26,321 nt of DNA from Veillonella sp. (GTDB taxonomy: Bacteria > Bacillota_C > Negativicutes > Veillonellales > Veillonellaceae). The first letter of the stretch is position 1; every line of letters starts with the position of its first letter. Of the stretch, positions 8,295 to 15,662 are shown in pieces. The position numbers and the translations under genes were made by a program. The notes beneath the pieces were generated by a model that was not told the DNA's origin, did not search any database, and saw nothing but the letters and a program-made list of their open reading frames with translations. The stretch is from positions 1 through 26,321 of the forward strand of contig JAGZGB010000019.1 of NCBI GenBank assembly GCA_018367495.1. Reading direction: 5' to 3'.

Positions 8295-8443
8295 ATGAGC
8301 GAGAATGCATATGTGTGTCCATATTGTTAATCTACAAAACATATTAACGTTATGTATGGAATAGAGACACATATCCAGGATTACGTCGCGATTGGGAGTA
8401 TACCTATGTATGTTTACGTTGTGGGAATTCTTTTCTTTTATAA
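8295..8443 (+). pseudogene. Decayed small zinc-ribbon protein gene
   Basis: Starting at ATG 8295 (GGAG at 8283-8286), the frame reads MSENAYVCPYC and then meets TAA at 8328-8330. Beyond the stop, the same frame continues STKHINVMYG. From 8360 the shifted frame reads NRDTYPGLRRDWEYTYVCLRCGNSF and ends at TAA 8441. Together the pieces give two CxxC knuckles (CPYC and CLRC) about 35 residues apart, the pattern of a roughly 50-residue zinc-ribbon protein. One nonsense codon and one frameshift would explain the damage. A strong terminator remains just behind it. The reconstruction is by eye; the intact family is not identified. Confidence 0.55.
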
Positions 8444-8464
8444 TTAAAATATATTAATTTATCT

Positions 8465-8508
8465 AAAGGTATGCCTATCTATAATGATATATAGGCATAC
8501 CTTTTATT
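8465..8508 (+). terminator. Strong intrinsic terminator behind the zinc-ribbon remnant
   Basis: A perfect 14-bp stem AAAGGTATGCCTAT (8465-8478) / ATAGGCATACCTTT (8491-8504) with a 12-base loop continues into a T-rich tract. The near-symmetric A/T flanks let it work in either direction. Confidence 0.85.
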
Positions 8509-8586
8509 TGTATGAAGAGTTTTTTGTAATGTAAAAGAACTATTAGAACATATTAGCGTATTGTTTAAATTATATGTTGATATTCA

Positions 8587-8615
8587 TTGTCCATAGTTAC
8601 ATATCGGTATATAAT
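8587..8615 (+). promoter_or_regulatory. Promoter of the sulfurtransferase gene
   Basis: TTGTCC at 8587-8592, a 17-bp spacer and a perfect TATAAT at 8610-8615 lie 50 bp before the ATG. This is the only clear signal in the 8505-8664 intergenic stretch. Confidence 0.6.
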
Positions 8616-8664
8616 AATATTATCAGATTTGTATTTTTCGATATAATTATAGAAAGGAGTACAT

Positions 8665-9483
8665 ATGTCCAATTTTATCACTCCTAAAGAATTATTATCT
8701 TGTCTCGATGAGGTCATCATTTTAGATGCACGAGGCTATCAAGATTATAAAAAAGGTCATATTCCCGGTTCTTATCCAGTAGATTTAGATAAAGATTTAA
8801 CAGGTCCTTTAGGCGAGCATGGTGGGCGTCATCCATTGCCAGACATGGAACTGTTGGCTCATACGTTCGAGTCTTATGGCATTACTCGCAATTCCAAGAT
8901 CGTTGTGTATGATTCTTGGCTCTTTTTGGCGGGCCGCCTGTGGTGGACATTACGTTACATGGGCTTAACTGATGTACGCGTGTTGTCTGGCGGGATTGAA
9001 CGTTGGGTTAAAGAAGGTCATGTGCTTACTAAAGATCCTACTCCGTTGCCTACAGAACCAACAGTTTTTAATTATGAATTGCAAACTCACATGGTTATGA
9101 GTCGTGATGAGGTTCTCAAGGCTAGTGAAAGCGGGGATCATGTTATCATTGATGCTCGTGCGCCGTTCCGCTACGATGGGTCTCAAGTAGATACGATGGA
9201 TGGCATGACTGGTCACATTCCTGGTGCTGTTAATCATTTTTATGAAAGTGGTTATACCGTAGATGGCCCTAAGTCTGTAAAAGATTTAGAAGCCGAGTAC
9301 TATAATGAAATCTACCAAAATAGACCTGTTGTGACTTACTGTGGCTCAGGGGTAACCGCTTGTAATGCGATGTTAACTATGAGCGAAGTAGGGCTTGAAT
9401 CGGCTTTATATGTTGGTAGCTCTAGTGATTGGGTGACTTATGATGGGTTCCCTCTTAAGACTGGTGTAGAAACATTAAGATAA
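8665..9483 (+). CDS. Two-domain sulfurtransferase (rhodanese / 3-mercaptopyruvate sulfurtransferase type)
   Basis: 272-residue cytoplasmic enzyme that transfers a sulfane sulfur from thiosulfate or 3-mercaptopyruvate to an acceptor. An N-terminal, catalytically silent rhodanese domain (about 5-125; ILDARGYQDYKKGHIPGS) is followed by the active domain (about 145-268), which repeats IIDARAPFRY and GHIPGAVNH. The catalytic loop CGSGVTA begins at Cys226. This loop is typical of the thiosulfate/mercaptopyruvate sulfurtransferase group; by eye I cannot say which donor is preferred. The ATG follows AAAGGAG at ideal spacing. It appears to be cotranscribed with the small membrane protein that follows. 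Confidence 0.88.
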   Translation: MSNFITPKELLSCLDEVIILDARGYQDYKKGHIPGSYPVDLDKDLTGPLGEHGGRHPLPDMELLAHTFESYGITRNSKIVVYDSWLFLAGRLWWTLRYMGLTDVRVLSGGIERWVKEGHVLTKDPTPLPTEPTVFNYELQTHMVMSRDEVLKASESGDHVIIDARAPFRYDGSQVDTMDGMTGHIPGAVNHFYESGYTVDGPKSVKDLEAEYYNEIYQNRPVVTYCGSGVTACNAMLTMSEVGLESALYVGSSSDWVTYDGFPLKTGVETLR

Positions 9484-9496
9484 TATGGGAGTCCAA

Positions 9497-9721
9497 ATGA
9501 ATATTTTAAAACATTTACTAACCCTTGTTGCTTTTGGCTATTTGTGTTATCACATCTATACCTTTGGTCCAGGCATGTTCAATGTTACTGTGTTGGTGAT
9601 TCTCGTCTTGTCTACAGTGGCCAATTATTTCCGTGAAAAACGTGAAAGTGCTCTTAAGGCAAATGAAAATGCTAGAAAAGTTCGCGCAGAAGCAAGACAT
9701 GCTAAGAAACACAAAAGTTAA
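9497..9721 (+). CDS. Small two-helix membrane protein of unknown function
   Basis: 74 residues from ATG 9497, which has GGGAG five bases upstream. An in-frame ATG at 9485 would add four residues but lacks a ribosome site. Two hydrophobic segments are visible (about 5-22 and 26-44, MFNVTVLVILVLSTVANYF), followed by a basic, Lys/Arg/Ala-rich amphipathic tail (KRESALKANENARKVRAEARH) that likely lies in the cytoplasm on the membrane or on nucleic acid. It starts 13 bp after the sulfurtransferase stop, so it is probably in the same transcript. I do not recognise a family. Confidence 0.65.
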   Translation: MNILKHLLTLVAFGYLCYHIYTFGPGMFNVTVLVILVLSTVANYFREKRESALKANENARKVRAEARHAKKHKS

Positions 9722-9855
9722 TCGTAAACAGAGTACTTTAAATATTTCATATTAAAGACTGCAATTACGAGTATAAATAAGAAAATGTTGAAAAAGGAGC
9801 TTTTACAAATTCTATTAGCCTGTAATAGTCCTATTAGTAGAATAAGGAGTAAGAA

Positions 9856-10611
9856 TTGAAATTAATTTCTTGGAATGTAAACGGTCTTCGCGCCGCTGTA
9901 ACTAAAGGGTTTATAGAATCCTTTAATGAACTAAATGCAGATATTTTTTGTCTACAAGAAACAAAATTACAACCTGATCAAATTTCTTTGGAATTACCAG
10001 GCTATGAGCAATATTGGAATAGTGCTGTAAAAAAAGGTTATAGCGGTACAGCTGTATTCACACGTATTAAACCGTTGTCTGTAACGAATGGTATCGGCAT
10101 TGAAGAGCACGATCAAGAAGGTCGTGTTATTACTGCTGAATACGAAAACTTCTATTTGGTATGTTGCTATACGCCTAATAGCCAACGTGAATTAGCTCGT
10201 CTTGAATACCGTATGACTTGGGAAGACGCATTCCGTAACTACTTATTGGAATTAGATGAGAAAAAACCAGTTATTCTTTGTGGTGATCTTAACGTAGCTC
10301 ATCAAGAAATCGATCTTAAAAACCCTAAGACGAACCGTAAAAATGCGGGCTTCTCTGATGAAGAACGTGCAAAAATGACTGAGCTCTTAGGTGCTGGGTT
10401 TACAGATACATTCCGTTATCTCTATCCAGATGCTATTGAAGAATACAGCTGGTGGTCTTACATGGGCAAAGCTCGTGAACGGAATACAGGATGGAGAATT
10501 GATTACTTCATTACATCCAAACGTCTTGACGATAAAATTCAAGAAGCGAAGATTCATCAACAAATCTTTGGTTCCGATCATTGTCCAGTAGAATTGGATA
10601 TCGATTTATAA
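9856..10611 (+). CDS. xth: Exodeoxyribonuclease III / AP endonuclease (ExoA/XthA family)
   Basis: 251-residue Mg-dependent endonuclease of base-excision repair: it nicks DNA 5' of abasic sites and removes 3' blocking groups. Family signatures are complete: WNVNGLRA with Asn7, LQETK with the metal ligand Glu35, CGDLNVAH (catalytic Asp and Asn), WWSYMGKARERNTGWRIDYF, and the terminal GSDHCPVELD with the catalytic His. Size and motifs fit the shorter Gram-positive ExoA type. The start is TTG 9856 with AAGGAG six bases upstream; no upstream in-frame ATG fits. It is monocistronic, with a hairpin terminator candidate at 10629. Confidence 0.93.
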   Translation: MKLISWNVNGLRAAVTKGFIESFNELNADIFCLQETKLQPDQISLELPGYEQYWNSAVKKGYSGTAVFTRIKPLSVTNGIGIEEHDQEGRVITAEYENFYLVCCYTPNSQRELARLEYRMTWEDAFRNYLLELDEKKPVILCGDLNVAHQEIDLKNPKTNRKNAGFSDEERAKMTELLGAGFTDTFRYLYPDAIEEYSWWSYMGKARERNTGWRIDYFITSKRLDDKIQEAKIHQQIFGSDHCPVELDIDL

Positions 10612-10628
10612 AACTTGCCTACAAAATT

Positions 10629-10662
10629 AACAGCCTCATCTACGGGTGAGGCTGTTATAATT
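10629..10662 (+). terminator. Probable terminator after exonuclease III
   Basis: A perfect 10-bp stem AACAGCCTCA (10629-10638) / TGAGGCTGTT (10647-10656) with an 8-base loop lies 18 bp after the stop. The following tract (ATAATTA) is not a clean T run, so termination may be partial. Confidence 0.6.
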
Positions 10663-10761
10663 AGAGTAAGATTTATTATTTACCTTACAGATATATTTGC
10701 ATTTATTTTTATATGTAGTAGATGTGCTTATAAAGGCTAATATTCAGGATGAGGAGATATT

Positions 10762-11451
10762 ATGGATCAAAAACAAAAGGCTGTCGTTCTATTTAGCGGT
10801 GGTGTAGATAGTACTACATGTTTAGCACTTGCTATTGAAAGGTTTGGTAAAGAGAATGTAGTACCAATATCCATTCTATATGGCCAAAAACATAGTAAAG
10901 AGCTAGAAGCTGCTAGAGCTATTCTCGGTTATTATGGAATGGAAGGTAAAACGATGGATGTCACTAAATTGTTTGCCTTCAGCAATTGTTCTTTACTAGA
11001 GAAATCTACGGAAGAAATTCCTCAAGGTTCCTACCAGGAACAACAAGAAGCAGAGGGGGAAGGTACTGTTAGTACTTATGTTCCATTTAGAAATGGTCTA
11101 TTTCTATCTGTGGCCGCATCCTTGGCACTTTCTTTAGATTGTGGATATATCTATTACGGCGCTCATAGCGATGATGCGGCTGGTAATGCATATCCAGACT
11201 GCACAGAACAATTCTATCAATCTATGGGTGATGCCATCTTCGAAGGATCCGGTAAGGAATGCTCCTTAGAGGCTCCATTCATTAACCATAATAAAGCAGA
11301 CGTCGTTAAAGAAGGTCTAAGACTTGGCGTCCCATATCACCTAACATGGTCCTGCTATGAAGGTGGCGACAAACCATGCGGACACTGCGGCACCTGTATC
11401 GACAGAGCCGAAGCATTCCGCGCTAATGGAGTCGAAGACCCAGCACAATAA
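10762..11451 (+). CDS. queC: 7-cyano-7-deazaguanine (preQ0) synthase
   Basis: 229-residue ATP-dependent enzyme converting 7-carboxy-7-deazaguanine and ammonia into preQ0, the precursor of queuosine in tRNA. Evidence: the PP-loop LFSGGVDSTTCLALA (SGGVDS at 12-17), YGAHSDDAAGNAYPDC in the substrate region, and a C-terminal zinc site with Cys198, Cys206, Cys209 and Cys212. Length is typical. The ATG follows GAGGAG. queD, queE and queF are absent from the window, but the queuosine-precursor transporter queT lies downstream on the same strand, behind its own riboswitch. Confidence 0.95.
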   Translation: MDQKQKAVVLFSGGVDSTTCLALAIERFGKENVVPISILYGQKHSKELEAARAILGYYGMEGKTMDVTKLFAFSNCSLLEKSTEEIPQGSYQEQQEAEGEGTVSTYVPFRNGLFLSVAASLALSLDCGYIYYGAHSDDAAGNAYPDCTEQFYQSMGDAIFEGSGKECSLEAPFINHNKADVVKEGLRLGVPYHLTWSCYEGGDKPCGHCGTCIDRAEAFRANGVEDPAQ

Positions 11452-11482
11452 TAGAATCTCTCTACATCCACTAAAACTAGAT

Positions 11483-11834
11483 TATATTAGTAGTCGCCTT
11501 TTAGGTGGCTACTTTGCATATAAATTAATAGATAAGATACTATGTTTGCCTTGAGGCGGACTTCTACGTCGCTAATATTAGCTTATTTGTTGATTAGTTA
11601 AATTTGTAGTGGCAGGAGATACCTTTTCAAAGAGCGACTTTGGCAGGTCGAGGCGGCCAGCCGATGACCGGTTCGCCAGTGGAGCGATGAGGAAAGGTAT
11701 CTCCTGCCACCTCGTCCTTACCAATTTAACACTAATAGTAGATTTACATATAAGTCCGCCTACAACCAAATTGATTGCGAAAATATTAGATATATGTTAA
11801 TATTAGAAATGCCTAAAGGCGACAACTAAATAAG
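11483..11834. repeat. Composite nested inverted-repeat element between queC and queT
   Basis: Four pairs of complementary segments nest around one centre. The innermost is a perfect 18-bp pair at 11609-11626 and 11693-11710. Next is ATTAG-TTAAATT (11593-11604) with AATTTAA-CA-CTAAT (11723-11736), then a perfect 10-bp pair AGGCGGACTT (11554-11563) / AAGTCCGCCT (11752-11761). Outermost is GTCGCCTTTTAGG (11494-11506) with CCTAAAGGCGAC (11812-11823), whose outside flanks are also alike in inverted orientation. The centre (11627-11692) is GC-rich, unlike its AT-rich surroundings. The reading frames here are about 63 codons on both strands, lack ribosome sites and simply mirror the palindrome. It could be a MITE-like element or a structured RNA. 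The outer arm abuts the preQ1 aptamer. Confidence 0.6.
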
Positions 11835-11905
11835 ACAGTTTGAAACCATCCTGTCTCTAAACAAAACTACGGAAATTCATAAGTATTTATAGCATGGTAG
11901 TTTTG
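11833..11905 (+). promoter_or_regulatory. PreQ1-I riboswitch controlling queT
   Basis: Hairpin AGACAG (11833-11838) / CTGTCT (11851-11856) with a 12-base loop ending ACCATC is followed by the A-rich tail TAAACAAAACTACGG (11858-11872), which closely resembles the preQ1-I consensus (P1 stem, C-containing loop, A-rich tail forming an H-type pseudoknot). Tail bases AAAACTAC (11863-11870) are perfectly complementary to GTAGTTTT (11897-11904), which overlaps the 5' arm and loop of the terminator. Ligand binding should hold the tail in the pseudoknot and let the terminator form; without ligand the antiterminator forms. This would be an OFF switch for the queuosine-precursor transporter. Confidence 0.85.
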
Positions 11906-11922
11906 CCATGCTTTTTTATTTT
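11891..11922 (+). terminator. Riboswitch expression-platform terminator upstream of queT
   Basis: Stem AGCATGG (11891-11897) / CCATGCT (11906-11912) with loop TAGTTTTG is followed by TTTTTATTTT. It overlaps the antiterminator half GTAGTTTT and lies 16 bp before the queT start, so it acts as the conditional terminator of the preQ1 switch. Confidence 0.85.
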
Positions 11923-11937
11923 GAGGAGGTGAGTGTT

Positions 11938-12429
11938 ATGATTACTACACGTAAATTGACTATTTCTGCCATGGTTGTGGCATTATACATCGTTGTATTG
12001 TATTTAACGCAAAGCGTTTCCTTTGGAGCGTATCAAATTCGTATAGCAACATCATTATATGCACTTGCTTATGCCTTTCCGTTCTTGGTGATTCCTATGG
12101 GGATTGGTAACCTCATTTCTAACTTCCTATTCGGTGGACTCGGTATCCTTGATATGGTAGGTGGTTTTGGCGTTGGTATTTTAACAACAGGCATCATTGT
12201 TTGTATGCGTAAAATAGGCCTCAGCGCATGGTGGGCCATCTTGCCAATTATCTTTGTTCCGGCTCTATGTGTACCATTATGGCTTAGTCCGTTATTGGGT
12301 ATTCCATATTGGCCGTTGGTGTTGAATCTCGTTGTAGGTCAAACAATTCCAGCAGTCCTTGGTGCGATATTGGTGAAAGCATTGCTTAATCGTCCTAGTA
12401 TGGCTGCATTACTAGGTGCTTTTAAATAA
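11938..12429 (+). CDS. queT: Queuosine-precursor transporter QueT (ECF S-component family)
   Basis: 163-residue integral membrane protein with about five or six hydrophobic segments. It is expected to be the substrate-capture subunit for preQ1/preQ0 or a related 7-deazaguanine, working with a shared ECF energising module that is not in this window. Typical QueT features are the N-terminal TTRKLTISAMVVALYIVV and the conserved QIRIATSLYALAYAFPFLV and GGLGILDMVGGF stretches. The start is ATG 11938 after GAGGAGG; the frame extends upstream to ATG 11908, but that lies inside the riboswitch terminator and should not be used. The preQ1-I riboswitch in front is the strongest functional evidence. Confidence 0.9.
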   Translation: MITTRKLTISAMVVALYIVVLYLTQSVSFGAYQIRIATSLYALAYAFPFLVIPMGIGNLISNFLFGGLGILDMVGGFGVGILTTGIIVCMRKIGLSAWWAILPIIFVPALCVPLWLSPLLGIPYWPLVLNLVVGQTIPAVLGAILVKALLNRPSMAALLGAFK

Positions 12430-12508
12430 GACGAATCCTAAGTGTTTAGCTAATAAAACTAGGTAATTGAACATAAAAAAACATTTTAATTATAATTTAT
12501 AGACAAAT

Positions 12509-12547
12509 AAAAGGCGTAAGCTCAAATTGAGCTTACGCCTTTTTCAT
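12509..12547. terminator. Strong bidirectional terminator between queT and gdh
   Basis: A perfect 15-bp stem (12509-12523 with 12529-12543) around the loop AAATT, with an A run before and a T run after, serves both queT (plus) and the convergent glutamate dehydrogenase gene (minus). Confidence 0.9.
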
Positions 12548-12591
12548 GGCTAAAATTTATGGAGAGATAGAAAACTAGTAGTTATAAAAGT

Positions 12592-13848
12592 CTAGCAGTT
12601 ATAGCCGCGCCATTTTGTTTCGACCACGAGTCGTTCAAGGGCAACCATGTATGCTGCTTGGCGTGGTGGTACATTGTATTTATGTTGCATTTCCCAAACG
12701 GCTTCAAAACTATTTTTCATATTCTTAGTTAATCTTTCGTTAACTTCCTCTTCAGTCCAGTAGAAGCTAGCTTTGTTTTGTACCCATTCATAGTAGGATA
12801 CAACTACACCGCCGCCGTTAGCAAGAACGTCAGGGATAATATCGATACCTTTTTCGTAAAAGTATTTATCGGCATCGTTAGTAGTAGGACCATTGGCACC
12901 TTCTAAAATGATCTTAGCTTGGATATTTTCCATGTTGTCTTTGTTCAATTGGTTTTCAAGAGCTGCCATGTATAGTACATCGACTGGTTGAGCTAATAGT
13001 TCTTGAGCACCAATTGTAGTCATACCAGGCTCACTATAACCTTTAAGGGAGCGTCCGTTGGAGTTAGCATATTCATATGCTTTTTCTACATCTAGACCGT
13101 TCGGGTTGTAAATATTAACGCTTGCGTCACCAATTGCTACAACTTTAGCACCAGCCTGCGCCATGAGACGAGCACCTACGGAACCAACATTGCCGAAACC
13201 TTGAACTGCTACAGTAAGATTCTTAATGTCTAAGTTTTTCTTTGCGAGGTAGCTTTGTAATGCGATAAGACAACCGCGACCAGTTGCTTCGTTACGCCCT
13301 AGAGAACCGCCTACTTCGATAGGTTTACCAGTAACGATACCAGGGCTCCATTCTCCTTTTAAAGTGCTATATTCGTCAGCAATCCAGCTCATGATTTGAG
13401 CATTTGTATTTACGTCTGGTGCAGGAACGTCAGTATTAACCCCAATAATAGGTGCAATACGACGAACAAAATTACGAGTTAGTCGTTCTAATTCGCGAGG
13501 GGTTAATGTTTTAGGATCAACTTTGATACCACCTTTACCACCACCATAAGGGATATTAGCTATGGCGTTTTTTATAGTCATCCAAGCAGCTAATGCACGA
13601 ACTTCGTTTTCATCGGAATCTGGATGGAAGCGAAGACCACCTTTAGCACTGCCCCGTAATGTGGAGTGTTGGCAACGATAACCTTCATATACACGAACTT
13701 CACCATTGTCTAGTTGAAGAGGTACTGCTACCTTCAATTCTCGTTCTGGATGACGTAATACTTCGTACTCGCTACGAGTATAGCCAAGTTTTTCTGCGGC
13801 TACGTCTAATGTGTTTAACATGTTTTCATATGGGTTATATGTGCTCAT
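12592..13848 (-). CDS. gdhA: Glutamate dehydrogenase (Glu/Leu/Phe/Val dehydrogenase family)
   Basis: 418-residue cytosolic enzyme interconverting glutamate and 2-oxoglutarate plus ammonia with NAD(P). Family residues are in place: AKGGLRFHP (Lys69), GGGKGG with catalytic Lys105, PAPDVNT with Asp145, and a Rossmann fold with GFGNVG at 217-222. The strand after it ends in AIGDAS (Asp241), which tends to favour NAD over NADP; cofactor choice is inference. The ATG at 13848 has AGGAGG five bases upstream and is preferred over an in-frame ATG nine codons earlier. It is monocistronic, with a long leader containing inverted repeats that could bind a regulator. Confidence 0.93.
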   Translation of the reverse strand: MSTYNPYENMLNTLDVAAEKLGYTRSEYEVLRHPERELKVAVPLQLDNGEVRVYEGYRCQHSTLRGSAKGGLRFHPDSDENEVRALAAWMTIKNAIANIPYGGGKGGIKVDPKTLTPRELERLTRNFVRRIAPIIGVNTDVPAPDVNTNAQIMSWIADEYSTLKGEWSPGIVTGKPIEVGGSLGRNEATGRGCLIALQSYLAKKNLDIKNLTVAVQGFGNVGSVGARLMAQAGAKVVAIGDASVNIYNPNGLDVEKAYEYANSNGRSLKGYSEPGMTTIGAQELLAQPVDVLYMAALENQLNKDNMENIQAKIILEGANGPTTNDADKYFYEKGIDIIPDVLANGGGVVVSYYEWVQNKASFYWTEEEVNERLTKNMKNSFEAVWEMQHKYNVPPRQAAYMVALERLVVETKWRGYNC

Positions 13849-13911
13849 AATTACCTCCTGAATATCAGAGTACATGAAATGTTGTTAGTTTTACACATAT
13901 TGTATTCGACG

Positions 13912-13988
13912 TTGTATACAGAATACCCTCTATAATTTTATAACTATATTCTATAGTTTTTAATGCTTGAAAAGTGTATAGAATATAG
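13912..13988 (-). promoter_or_regulatory. gdhA upstream region with GntR-like palindrome and a 12-bp inverted repeat
   Basis: TTGTATACAG at 13912-13921 contains the perfect palindrome GTATAC, resembling FadR/FCD-subfamily GntR operators (core GT-N-AC), and sits inside a wider GTATTC...GAATAC dyad. Further upstream of the gene, CTATATTCTATA (13944-13955) and TATAGAATATAG (13977-13988) are perfect 12-bp inverted arms around 21 bases. Together they mark a likely control region; the precise -10/-35 is not clear. The rest of 13849-14059 shows no gene. Confidence 0.4.
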
Positions 13989-14059
13989 ATATTTACTGTG
14001 ATAATAGTCACTCCTGGAGTTAGAGGCAAATCGAAGTTTTTACAGTATAAATGGATACT

Positions 14060-14107
14060 TTTACAAAAAATAAAAAGAGACCGATAAAAGATACTTTCAC
14101 CGATCTC
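14060..14107 (-). terminator. Terminator after the AGCS symporter gene
   Basis: On the minus strand a 13-bp stem with several G-T pairs (plus-strand 14077-14089 with 14095-14107) is followed by a long T-rich tract (A run at 14064-14076 on the plus strand). It ends the minus-strand symporter transcript. Confidence 0.78.
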
Positions 14108-14122
14108 ATAAGAGAATATATT

Positions 14123-15583
14123 TTATTTTACCATTGTATCTTCCACTGGAGTTGGAGGAACGGAGGAGTCTGTAGTTTGGCCATCACCCCACCATACGAT
14201 ACCATATGTATGATTAAGAACGGATCGGTTGAATACAGGACTTTCGATACCGGCCTTACGTTGTTTAATATAGTCATCAAGGGCAAGACCTGCTGTGCGG
14301 CCCATACGTACGATAGAACTGATATTAGTCAATACTAGGAATGCCATGAATAAATCAGCTAAATTCCATACTAGATCAAGAGAGGCGATGGAGCCCACAA
14401 ATGTCATAATAATTACACCGATGCGGAATAAATGAAGATAGAATCTCTTTTCAGTTAAGTGGCTAATATTGATTTCACCATAGTAATAGTTACCGATTAA
14501 GGAACTGAAGGAGAACATTACGATAAAGATTGCTACCGCTGTTGGTGCCCAAGAACCAAGTTGTTGTTCTAGATTATGTTGTACTAGTGCAACACCAGTT
14601 AAACCCGTTGTGCTATAGTCGCCAACCATGAGTACAATGAATGCTGAAGCTGTACAAATGATGAAAGTATCAAGGAATACACCAAATGCTTGTACAAGCC
14701 CTTGTTCTACAGGGTGATTAACAGCTGCAGTAGCTGCTGCATTTGGAACAGAGCCTTCACCTGCTTCGTTAGAGAATAAGCCACGTTTAATACCATTCAT
14801 TACAGTAGCGCCTAGTAGACCACCACCTGCAGCAACTGGTTCAAAGGCTGAGGTAATAATAGTATAAATAACATGTGGGAACTGGGTGATGTTCATAATG
14901 ACTACGAATAATGCAGTAGCAATATATAGTACAGCCATAATAGGAACGATGATTTCAGATGCTTTTGCAACACGATGAATACCACCAAAAATAATGAGGC
15001 CAAGAAGTATTGCTACAACTGCACCGGTGTAGGATACATCAAAGTTAAATACTTGAAGTGATGCAGCTAATGTGTTTGCTTGTACGGAGTTGTAAATCCA
15101 ACCATACGTAATACTGATTAGAATAGCAAATAAAACAGATAATGCTTTGTTGTTTAAACCATAACGGATGTAGTAAGCTGGACCGCCGTAGAAACCGCCT
15201 TTAGCAACAGGTTCTTTATAAATTTGTGCTAATGTAGATTCAATGAAACCTGTGGCAGCACCGATGAGTGCGATAATCCACATCCAGAAGATAGCACCAG
15301 GGCCACCAAGTACAACGGCAATGGCGATACCTGCGATGTTACCAACACCTACACGAGAGGCGGTACTAACACAGAATGCTTGGAATGAGGATACATGATT
15401 TTTTTCAGTAGAACTACCTGCACCGTTGACTACGAGACGAATCATTTCTTTAATCATACGAATTTGTACAAAATTCGTTGTCATAGTAAAGAAGAGACCT
15501 GCGCCGATGAGGATAAAAATGATGAAATAACTCCATAAATAGCCATTAATGGTAGAAATAGCATCATTGAGCATTGCTTCCAT
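14123..15583 (-). CDS. Sodium:alanine symporter family protein (AGCS family)
   Basis: 486-residue inner-membrane carrier with about ten hydrophobic helices that imports alanine or glycine with Na+ (or H+). Family hallmarks: VSSFQAFCVSTASRVGVGNIAGIAIAVV near residues 65-92, GGPGAIFWMW, KGGFYGGPAYYIRYGL, and NGIKRGLFSNEAGEGSVPNAAATA in the centre. The C-terminal tail is hydrophilic, ending after a Pro/Thr-rich stretch. The ATG follows AAAGGGG at good spacing. It is monocistronic on the minus strand, between a terminator at 15663 (end of gntR) and its own at 14060. Which amino acid is carried is not certain. Confidence 0.9.
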   Translation of the reverse strand: MEAMLNDAISTINGYLWSYFIIFILIGAGLFFTMTTNFVQIRMIKEMIRLVVNGAGSSTEKNHVSSFQAFCVSTASRVGVGNIAGIAIAVVLGGPGAIFWMWIIALIGAATGFIESTLAQIYKEPVAKGGFYGGPAYYIRYGLNNKALSVLFAILISITYGWIYNSVQANTLAASLQVFNFDVSYTGAVVAILLGLIIFGGIHRVAKASEIIVPIMAVLYIATALFVVIMNITQFPHVIYTIITSAFEPVAAGGGLLGATVMNGIKRGLFSNEAGEGSVPNAAATAAVNHPVEQGLVQAFGVFLDTFIICTASAFIVLMVGDYSTTGLTGVALVQHNLEQQLGSWAPTAVAIFIVMFSFSSLIGNYYYGEINISHLTEKRFYLHLFRIGVIIMTFVGSIASLDLVWNLADLFMAFLVLTNISSIVRMGRTAGLALDDYIKQRKAGIESPVFNRSVLNHTYGIVWWGDGQTTDSSVPPTPVEDTMVK

Positions 15584-15625
15584 AAAAAAGCCCCTTTCTC
15601 ATAAAAAGAATTCATATAATTATTA

Positions 15626-15631
15626 ATTATA
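15626..15631 (-). promoter_or_regulatory. -10 box of the AGCS symporter gene
   Basis: A perfect TATAAT on the minus strand lies about 45 bases before the start; no good -35 is seen at 17 bp. The adjacent TTGTATCAAT-like sequence (plus-strand 15632-15641) partly resembles the GTATAC site at gdhA. Confidence 0.35.
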
Positions 15632-15662
15632 TTGTATCAATTTCTATAGACTCTGTAAAACA

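Noticed and set aside
11578..11800. Overlapping 63-codon frames on both strands in the queC-queT gap
   Set aside because: They lie inside the palindromic element, mirror each other, lack ribosome sites and show no protein-like features; the palindrome explains them.
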